From: Desulfobacteraceae bacterium
GTDB lineage: Bacteria; Desulfobacterota; Desulfobacteria; Desulfobacterales; UBA11574
Direction: 5' to 3'
Assembly: GCA_013203195.1 (NCBI GenBank)
Contig: JABMQM010000048.1
Span: 1 to 6,391 of the forward strand
Length of the DNA: 6,391 nt
This document shows, piece after piece, positions 1 to 4,639 of the stretch (position 1 is the stretch's first letter; each line of letters opens with the position of its first letter). A program made the position numbers and the translations under genes. The notes below the pieces were generated by a model, which made no database searches, was not told the origin of the DNA, and saw nothing but the letters and a program-made list of their open reading frames with translations.

Positions 1-98
1 GTTATGACCCTGTATTTCTTGTCATCTATCCATGTAGCCAGGTCGGTTGCCAGCTTGCAGCCGGGTTCACTTATTAATAAGGTTCCTTTGTTGGCCAT
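1..98 (-). CDS. N-terminal fragment of an unidentified sigma54-driven protein, possibly a degenerate receiver domain
   Basis: An open minus-strand frame begins at the ATG at 98-96 and stays open to the window edge, giving 32 residues that start MANKGTLLISEPG and end WIDDKKYRVI. I do not recognise the family. The pattern of a hydrophobic strand (TLLI), SEP, an amphipathic helix and then KKYRVI loosely resembles the first strand and helix of a receiver domain. The acidic pair normally found there would be replaced by Ser-Glu, so if it is a receiver it is degenerate. The reality of the gene rests mainly on the perfect sigma54 promoter behind it, which would give a leader of about 46 nt. The ribosome site is weak (GGA nine bases before the ATG). 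An in-frame ATG at 131 would add 11 residues but would leave only about 13 nt of leader. This is the likely target of the activator encoded at 4639-6366. Confidence 0.6.
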   Translation of the reverse strand, partial: MANKGTLLISEPGCKLATDLATWIDDKKYRVI

Positions 99-154
99 TG
101 GTGGCTGTCCATCATAAAAGGTGAAAATCATTGCTAACAATAGCTCTCAATATG

Positions 155-170
155 AGCAAACCCTGTGCCA
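155..170 (-). promoter_or_regulatory. Sigma54 (-24/-12) promoter for the divergent left gene
   Basis: On the minus strand this reads TGGCAC-AGGGT-TTGCT, preceded by another T (TTGGCAC). It matches the sigma54 consensus TGGCAC-N5-TTGCW at every defined position, with the GG and GC doublets at the required spacing. Counting from the GC doublet, transcription should start near base 144, 46 nt before the ATG at 98. A promoter of this class stays silent until an AAA+ activator remodels the holoenzyme. Such an activator is encoded by the last gene of the divergent operon, at 4639-6366. The first 12 nt of the transcript could form a small GCTA/TAGC hairpin (133-144). Confidence 0.88.
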
Positions 171-250
171 ACGTAGGATAAAAATAGAAAATGCTTTGAT
201 CTCAATAAGATATGACGGATGGGTGGGATGTGAACTAAAAGAGAGCAGAG

Positions 251-263
251 GGGGATATACCCC
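251..263. promoter_or_regulatory. Candidate activator-binding dyad 1 (GGGG-N5-CCCC)
   Basis: GGGG ATATA CCCC is a perfect 4-bp dyad with a 5-bp A/T spacer, centred at 257. That is about 113 bp upstream of the predicted leftward sigma54 start, a normal distance for an upstream activating sequence. It shares the degenerate pattern GRGGR-WWW-RCCYC with the dyad at 271-285, which favours a pair of protein-binding sites. As RNA it could only form a short hairpin. Binding by the encoded Fis-type activator is inferred. Confidence 0.45.
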
Positions 264-270
264 ATCGCCT

Positions 271-285
271 GGAGGGATAGCCTCC
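271..285. promoter_or_regulatory. Candidate activator-binding dyad 2 (GGAGG-N5-CCTCC)
   Basis: GGAGG GATAG CCTCC is a perfect 5-bp dyad with a 5-bp spacer, centred at 278. Its centre is 21 bp, or two helical turns, from that of the dyad at 251-263, so both sites face the same side of the DNA. It lies about 134 bp upstream of the predicted leftward start. Paired in-phase dyads like this are typical of the sites where sigma54 activators assemble as dimers before hexamerising. The assignment rests on geometry alone. Confidence 0.48.
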
Positions 286-317
286 CAATATATTATAATC
301 TTTTGATAATTTTATTA

Positions 318-393
318 TTGGGTAAAAATACCCCAGCCGTTACCAATTTACCCGCAGGCTGGAGCCACTGCCGATCGCAGCAATTTTACCCAA
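318..393. repeat. Nested inverted repeat that can fold into a three-way junction
   Basis: The outer arms TTGGGTAAAA (318-327) and TTTTACCCAA (384-393) are perfect 10-bp complements. Inside them CCAGCC (333-338) pairs with GGCTGG (357-362), and CTGC (368-371) pairs with GCAG (377-380) around a CGATC loop. The arrangement is two hairpins closed by one long stem, with short unpaired linkers of 3-5 nt. GGGTA (320-324) and TACCC (329-333) offer a competing local hairpin. This could be a structured RNA, a remnant of a small repeat element, or a protein-binding region. No family was recognised. Confidence 0.4.
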
Positions 394-476
394 CAATGCC
401 AAGGGCACCATCGACCGCTCCAAGCTTTAGCACAAAATGTGGCAGTCAACGAAAATGGGTCTTTTATTTTAAAAAC

Positions 477-504
477 GTTGCAGTACTGTTGCATTATTGT
501 TGCA
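477..504 (+). repeat. Three GTTGCA direct repeats at an 11-bp period
   Basis: GTTGCA occurs at 477-482, 488-493 and 499-504, each start exactly 11 bp after the last, so all copies face the same side of the helix. The second and third extend to TGTTGCA. The third overlaps a 6-bp inverted repeat (TATTGT at 495-500 with ACAATA at 504-509). Related words recur downstream: TGCAACA at 562-568 and the palindrome TGTTGCAACA at 743-752. This looks like a cooperative operator array controlling the rightward operon. The protein that binds it is unknown. Confidence 0.5.
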
Positions 505-528
505 CAATATGTTTTCACATACTATTAT
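500..528 (+). promoter_or_regulatory. Weak sigma70-type promoter candidate for the operon
   Basis: TATTAT (523-528) matches the -10 consensus at five of six positions and sits exactly 17 bp after TTGCAC (500-505), a poor -35 match. Transcription would start near 535 and give a leader of about 258 nt carrying both hairpins. The -35 overlaps the last GTTGCA repeat, which would suit control by whatever binds that array. Such matches are common by chance in AT-rich DNA. Confidence 0.25.
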
Positions 529-549
529 GATTTAACTCACAATCTATTG

Positions 550-565
550 AGGCTGTATTCTTGCA
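550..565 (+). promoter_or_regulatory. Possible degenerate sigma54 promoter for the operon
   Basis: AGGCTG-TATTC-TTGCA keeps the GG and GC doublets at the correct sigma54 spacing and has a perfect TTGCA -12 box, but it misses three of the six -24 positions. It would start transcription near 576, leaving a leader of about 217 nt. If real, the operon could be autoactivated by its own last gene product. It is far weaker than the leftward promoter at 155-170. Confidence 0.3.
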
Positions 566-663
566 ACATTTCTTGCGTATCTTACCGGCAGTATGAATGT
601 TACGATATGGGTAAGAGCGGAATTTTTGCCCGCCCGAGGCTGGTAAACCTTTCGCTTATTAGA

Positions 664-690
664 TCCCGTCCCGCTTTCAGCGGGGCGGGA
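664..690. repeat. GC-rich 12-bp hairpin, REP-like
   Basis: TCCCGTCCCGCT (664-675) and AGCGGGGCGGGA (679-690) form a 12-bp stem with one G-T position and a TTC loop. No T-run follows, so it is not a classical intrinsic terminator. Its GC content contrasts sharply with the AT-rich surroundings, which suggests a dispersed REP-type palindrome or a stable leader structure. The right arm can alternatively pair with CCCGCCC at 629-635 (7 bp with 683-689), although the 12-bp stem should win. Confidence 0.6.
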
Positions 691-695
691 GTTTC

Positions 696-724
696 ATAAA
701 ATCGTAACACGATTTTATTTTCTC
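696..724 (+). terminator. Candidate intrinsic terminator or attenuator upstream of the operon
   Basis: ATAAAATCGT (696-705) and ACGATTTTAT (709-718) are a perfect 10-bp inverted repeat around an AAC loop, followed on the plus strand by the T-rich tail TTTCTCTT. The stem is AT-rich, which weakens the call. It begins five bases after the GC-rich hairpin, about 75 bp before the first gene, with no gene upstream on this strand to terminate. It would therefore end a leader RNA or small RNA, or attenuate transcription into the operon. On the minus strand no T-run follows. Confidence 0.45.
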
Positions 725-742
725 TTGAAGATCGAAGATATT

Positions 743-752
743 TGTTGCAACA
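743..752. promoter_or_regulatory. Palindrome TGTTGCAACA, likely operator
   Basis: This perfect 10-bp palindrome joins two TGTTGCA half-sites head to head, the same word seen in the 11-bp repeats at 477-504 and, inverted, at 562-568. It lies about 40 bp before the first start codon, downstream of the hairpins, where a bound protein could block or steer transcription into the operon. Confidence 0.4.
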
Positions 753-792
753 TAAGCACCCAACAATCAATCGATAAGGATTGTACTAAAAG

Positions 793-1200
793 ATGGACAA
801 CCAGAAAATACTCGTCGTGGATGATGAACCGGACATGCGGATTTTTGTCTCAACGGTAGTTGAAACCATGGGCTTTGTGTCGATTACGGCAGAAAACGGT
901 ACTAAAGCCCTGGAAAAAGCTCGCGCAGCAGTTCCGGTTCTGGTGATCCTTGATGTCATGATGCCCAAAATTGAAGACGGCATCTGGGCGTATCAGCAGT
1001 TCAAGACCGACGAAAAGCTCGCACACATCCCGATTATAATGCTTTCGGCGATTGCCAGGAAAACCTTTTTTCATTACATAAGAATGTTGAGTCCCCAAAA
1101 AGGACCCCACGTTCCCGAACCGGAAGCATACATGGAAAAGCCGCCGGATGCCGCTGAACTTATTAAAATGATAGAAAACCTTCTGGCAAATAAAACATAG
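793..1200 (+). CDS. Stand-alone receiver-domain response regulator with an extended alpha4-beta5 region
   Basis: The 135-residue protein is a single receiver domain with no DNA-binding or enzymatic output. Visible landmarks are the acidic pocket (VVDDEPD, D10-D11), the phosphoacceptor D54 in VILDVMMP, the switch Ser S85 in IIMLSA, and the conserved Lys K116 in YMEKPPD. The gap from S85 to K116 is 31 residues, against about 22 in CheY-like proteins. This implies roughly nine extra residues rich in Pro, Gly and aromatics (FFHYIRMLSP to VPEPEA) on the face that usually contacts partners. It is cytoplasmic and likely a phosphate shuttle or sink between the two kinases that follow. The ATG start has a distant AGGA (777-780, 12-nt spacing), so translation may be modest. 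It is the first gene of the operon, 8 nt before the next. Confidence 0.93.
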   Translation: MDNQKILVVDDEPDMRIFVSTVVETMGFVSITAENGTKALEKARAAVPVLVILDVMMPKIEDGIWAYQQFKTDEKLAHIPIIMLSAIARKTFFHYIRMLSPQKGPHVPEPEAYMEKPPDAAELIKMIENLLANKT

Positions 1201-1208
1201 TCATAAGA

Positions 1209-3485
1209 ATGTTGAACCTTATTAGAAAAATTCGACACAGTTTTGTTTTCAAAGTAATCCTTGCCGTGGGAACAACGTTGCTCCTTTGCTTGTCAATATG
1301 GGGATTTTTTAATATCAGCGACCAAAAAGAGAAGGTGATGAGATCTGTTATGCAGGGGGCCGACAGGTTGACAAATACCATAAGGCTCGGGACCCACTAT
1401 GCCATGATGCATAACTTAAGGAAAGATATCAACCGGATCATCAACAATATAGGCAAAGAAAAAAATATAGAACACGTTCGTATTTATAATAAGGGAGGAC
1501 AAATAAAATTTTCCAACCATAATGCGGAAATCGGACGAATAACCAATATAAAGGCAGAGGCTTGTGATATCTGCCACAAGTCGGAACCACCGCTGGTTCA
1601 TCTGGACTTATTGGCAAGAACCCGCGTCTTCCATGCTCCGGACGGAAGTCGTCTCTTGGGTATAATCGCTCCAATCTATTCGGAACCCGGCTGTTCCTCA
1701 AATTCCTGTCATGCCCATCTGCCGGGGCAAAAAGTCCTGGGTGCCCTGGATGTGGTTGTTTCTCTTAAAGAAACCGACCAAGAGACTTGGACTTATGGAA
1801 AATGGCTTGCCGTCAATATTGCATTTATTTTCCTGATGACCTCTGTTGTGATTCTGGTTATTGTGCTGCGGTTTGTCCGGCGGCCCATTAAACAAATGGT
1901 GAATGGGACCCGCCTAATCGCCAAAGGAGAGTATTTGGTCAAAATCCCAGTGGATCAGGATGATGAATTGGGACAACTTGCTACAGCGATTGAAAAGATG
2001 GGCGAACAAATCGATGCAAAGCGGAAAAAACTGAACAAACAAATAGATGAATACCAGAATCTGTTTGAGATCGTACCGTGTATCATTTCGGTTCAGGACC
2101 GAAACTATAAATTGTTGCGGTATAATCGAGAATTTGCTGAAAAATTTAATCCGGATCCCGGAGATTATTGCTACCACGCTTATAAGGGACGGAAAGAAAG
2201 ATGCGAAATTTGTCCTGTTGAGAGAACATTTGAAGACGGTCTGACCCATTTCAGCGAAGAAACAGGAGTAGACAAGAACGGGAAGCCAACCCGCTGGATC
2301 GTTAGCACATCGCCCATCAAAAATGATGAAGGCGAAATCGTTGCCGCCATGGAGATGAGCGTTGATATCACGCATAGAAGACTATTAGAAGAAGAACTGG
2401 ATAAATCCGAGAAGAAATATTTCGCCATTTTCGATAACATACCAAACCCGGTCTTTGTGCTGGATGTGAACACTTTAGAGATCCTCGACTGCAATGAAAG
2501 TGTTCAAGTTGTTTACGGATATACAAAGGACGAGATCATCAAGAAATCGTTTTTGGAACTATTCGCAGACCAAGCCAAGGGTAAATATGCGTCCATATTA
2601 CGGACGTCTTCTGTTATGAACCAGGCCAAACACATTAACAAAAAAGGTGAACAGCTTTTTGTTAACATTCGAATTTCACCTTCCGAGTATCCGGGGCGCA
2701 AGGTGCTGCTGGTGACGATCAGCGATATCACCAAACGCCTGGAGACCGAGCAGCAGTTAATTCAGGCCAGCAAAATGGCAACGCTGGGCGAAATGGCCAC
2801 CGGTGTCGCCCACGAACTCAATCAGCCCCTTACGGTAATTAAAACGGCCAGCAGCTATCTGATGAAAAAAGTCAGCAAGCATGAAACCATTGACGATGAC
2901 ATTCTTTTTACAATGGCCCAGGAGATAGACACCTATGTAGATCGGGCCGTTAAAATTATCAATCACATGAGAGAGTTCGGACGCAAAACGGATATTGTTT
3001 TGGAGCAGGTGCAGGTCAACAAGGTACTTAAGAGGGCTTTTGAGATTTTAGGCCAACAGTTAAAGACCAGAGGAATCGAGGTTGTCTGGGACCTTGAACC
3101 AGACTTGCCCATGATCCTGGCGGACTCCGGCCGTTTGGAACAGGTTATAATAAATCTTTTGCTTAATGCGCGGGATGCCCTTGATGGAAAATGGAAATCT
3201 CCGGAACATGATAAAGACAAGAAAAAAATTGAACTTATTACCAGATCCGACAAGAAGAGCGTAGTTGTTACCATCAGCGATTCCGGTTCAGGGATACCCG
3301 AGGCCTATTTAGATAAAATCTTCGACCCTTTTTTTACGACCAAGGAAGTCGGCCATGGAACCGGGCTGGGTCTTTCCATAAGTTACGGCATAATCCAGGA
3401 ATGTGAAGGGAGCATACAAGCGGCCCACAACAAGACCGGCGGTGCGAGTTTTATTATTAACTTTCCCATACCAAGAGAGCAGTGA
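1209..3485 (+). CDS. Membrane sensor histidine kinase with periplasmic heme-like motifs, HAMP and two PAS domains
   Basis: This 758-residue kinase has a first membrane helix at about 13-35, a periplasmic sensor at about 36-198, a second helix at about 199-222, HAMP to about 273, PAS 1 at about 283-392, PAS 2 at about 397-510, a phosphoacceptor helix pair from about 519, and a C-terminal ATPase domain. The sensor carries C119-D-I-C122-H123, a CxxCH heme c motif, and C162-x4-C167-H168, a Cx4CH variant, so one or two covalent hemes are plausible. PAS 1 holds a Cys cluster (C321, C332, C335). The catalytic core is complete: H535 in AHELNQPL, N653 in NLLLNARDA, D691-SGSG, FDPFF, and GHGTGLGL. The HELNQPL box resembles the HPK4 class. 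The probable role is sensing redox, a gas ligand or electron flow in the periplasm and phosphorylating the receivers on either side. Its stop overlaps the next start. Confidence 0.95.
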   Translation: MLNLIRKIRHSFVFKVILAVGTTLLLCLSIWGFFNISDQKEKVMRSVMQGADRLTNTIRLGTHYAMMHNLRKDINRIINNIGKEKNIEHVRIYNKGGQIKFSNHNAEIGRITNIKAEACDICHKSEPPLVHLDLLARTRVFHAPDGSRLLGIIAPIYSEPGCSSNSCHAHLPGQKVLGALDVVVSLKETDQETWTYGKWLAVNIAFIFLMTSVVILVIVLRFVRRPIKQMVNGTRLIAKGEYLVKIPVDQDDELGQLATAIEKMGEQIDAKRKKLNKQIDEYQNLFEIVPCIISVQDRNYKLLRYNREFAEKFNPDPGDYCYHAYKGRKERCEICPVERTFEDGLTHFSEETGVDKNGKPTRWIVSTSPIKNDEGEIVAAMEMSVDITHRRLLEEELDKSEKKYFAIFDNIPNPVFVLDVNTLEILDCNESVQVVYGYTKDEIIKKSFLELFADQAKGKYASILRTSSVMNQAKHINKKGEQLFVNIRISPSEYPGRKVLLVTISDITKRLETEQQLIQASKMATLGEMATGVAHELNQPLTVIKTASSYLMKKVSKHETIDDDILFTMAQEIDTYVDRAVKIINHMREFGRKTDIVLEQVQVNKVLKRAFEILGQQLKTRGIEVVWDLEPDLPMILADSGRLEQVIINLLLNARDALDGKWKSPEHDKDKKKIELITRSDKKSVVVTISDSGSGIPEAYLDKIFDPFFTTKEVGHGTGLGLSISYGIIQECEGSIQAAHNKTGGASFIINFPIPREQ

Positions 3486-4639
3486 TGGCGAAAACAATTT
3501 TACTGGTAGACGACGAAGAAGGTATTCGTAAAGTTCTTGGCATCTCACTTGAGGATGCCGGTTATGTGGTGCATGTAGCCGCCAGCGGTGAGGAGGCCCT
3601 TAGAATTTTTAGCAAAGAGCATCCTGCAATAGTTTTGACGGATGTCAAAATGCCGGGCATGGACGGCATCGAGCTGCTGCAAAAAATAAAACAGGAAAGG
3701 CCGGACACGGAGGTCATTATGATCACCGGCCATGGGGATATGGATCTGGCAATCAAAAGCCTTAAGTATGAGGCCGTAGATTTCATTACCAAGCCGATCA
3801 ACGACGACGCCCTGGAAATCGCCTTGAATAGAGCCCGGGAACGCATAACCGTGCGGCGGCAGCTTAGAGAATATACCAACAACCTGGAGCAGTTGGTTCA
3901 TGATAAGACCAAGGAGCTTATCGAGGCCGAAAAACTGGCAGCTGTGGGCCAGACAGTTGCCGGATTGTCCCATGCCATTAAAAATATTGCCGGAGGTCTA
4001 AAAGGTGGTACTTTTGTACTGGAAAAAGGGCTGGATCTGGATAATCGCAAGTATCTGATGCAAGGCTGGGAAATGGTAAAAGGTAATGTCGACAAGATAA
4101 CGAATCTGTCGTTGGATCTTCTCAATTATGCCAAAGCTACGGATATCAACTACCAATTGTCAGAACCTAACCGGCAGGTTCATGAAATTGTCAGCTTAAT
4201 GAAGCACCGGGCAGAAGAACACGGGATTGATTTGAAAATCGACCTTGCGCCGGATCTTAAAGCATTTTACTTTGACCCCGAACTTATTCACGGCTGCCTG
4301 CTCAACCTGGTGTCGAACGCTATAGATGCCTGCATGGAAGACGACCTGGAGAGCAAAGCAAAAGAAGTCCTTATTAAAACAGTTAAAGCCAAAGGCTGGG
4401 GTGTTGAATACCAGGTCATAGACAATGGTTGTGGAATGGATGAAGAAGTTAAGGAAAAAGTTTTTCAAGGCTTTTACAGTACCAAAGGAACCAAGGGGAC
4501 CGGCATCGGGTTGATGATAACCAAAAAAAATGTAGACGGGCACAAGGGTATTATCGAAGTAGAGTCTGAGAAAGGAGCAGGGGCGAAATTTATTATGCGA
4601 CTGCCGGAGGGACCGGACCGGATACCTGATGAAATATAA
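3485..4639 (+). CDS. Soluble receiver-histidine kinase (REC-HisKA-HATPase)
   Basis: The protein has 384 residues from the ATG at 3485, which overlaps the previous TGA by one base (TGATG). I chose this start because AGAGAG at 3474-3479 lies five bases before a GTG at 3484-adjacent sequence and at proper distance from the ATG. A GTG at 3482 would add one residue. The order is a receiver at 1-120 (D9-D10, phosphoacceptor D53 in LTDVKMPGMDG, T81, K103), a helical linker at about 120-155, a phosphoacceptor helix with H163 in GLSHAIKN, and an ATPase domain with N278 in NLVSNAIDA, D313-NGCG and GTKGTGIGL. The phenylalanine box is degenerate (VFQGFYSTK). There are no membrane helices or sensory domain, so its input is probably phosphorylation of D53 by the upstream heme kinase. 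It acts in the cytoplasm as a relay or as the controller of the activator encoded next. Confidence 0.93.
   Translation: MAKTILLVDDEEGIRKVLGISLEDAGYVVHVAASGEEALRIFSKEHPAIVLTDVKMPGMDGIELLQKIKQERPDTEVIMITGHGDMDLAIKSLKYEAVDFITKPINDDALEIALNRARERITVRRQLREYTNNLEQLVHDKTKELIEAEKLAAVGQTVAGLSHAIKNIAGGLKGGTFVLEKGLDLDNRKYLMQGWEMVKGNVDKITNLSLDLLNYAKATDINYQLSEPNRQVHEIVSLMKHRAEEHGIDLKIDLAPDLKAFYFDPELIHGCLLNLVSNAIDACMEDDLESKAKEVLIKTVKAKGWGVEYQVIDNGCGMDEEVKEKVFQGFYSTKGTKGTGIGLMITKKNVDGHKGIIEVESEKGAGAKFIMRLPEGPDRIPDEI

Larger units (their letters stand above)
99..792. other. Divergent non-coding control region, about 690 bp
   Basis: No convincing coding sequence lies here. The short rightward frames starting near 121, 303 and 439 have no ribosome sites and low-complexity, non-protein-like translations. 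The stretch separates two divergent transcription units and is long for a simple promoter region. Its left part holds the leftward sigma54 promoter and two phased dyads. The middle holds a nested inverted repeat. The right part holds the GTTGCA repeats, rightward promoter candidates and two hairpins before the operon. A 7-bp inverted repeat (TCTTACC at 580-586 with GGTAAGA at 610-616) could fold in the leader of the operon. A small RNA gene ending at the 696-724 terminator is possible but unproven. Confidence 0.7.

Noticed and set aside
315..394. Integron attC-like site, because ACCCAAC fits RYYYAAC and ATTGGGT nearly fits its partner
   Set aside because: The core sites are in the wrong order and orientation for attC, one core is mismatched, and there is no integron context.
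478..504. The GTTGCA repeats read as overlapping sigma54 -24/-12 elements
   Set aside because: The 11-bp period places TTGC at both positions, but the essential GG doublet is TG. Operator repeats explain all three copies better.
641..656. Another GG-N10-GC match (TGGTAA-ACCTT-TCGCT) as a sigma54 promoter
   Set aside because: Only the doublets and a few positions match, and the start would fall inside the 664-690 hairpin. The 550-565 site has a better -12 box.
121..699. Short rightward open frames starting near 121, 303 and 439
   Set aside because: They overlap each other, lack ribosome sites, have non-protein-like composition and cover the promoter, dyads and repeats.
1914..2375. Antisense open frame of 153 codons inside the membrane kinase gene
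   Set aside because: It is a shadow of a well-supported kinase frame with clear PAS and HAMP motifs and has no recognisable domain of its own. The same holds for the antisense frame at 3545-3973.
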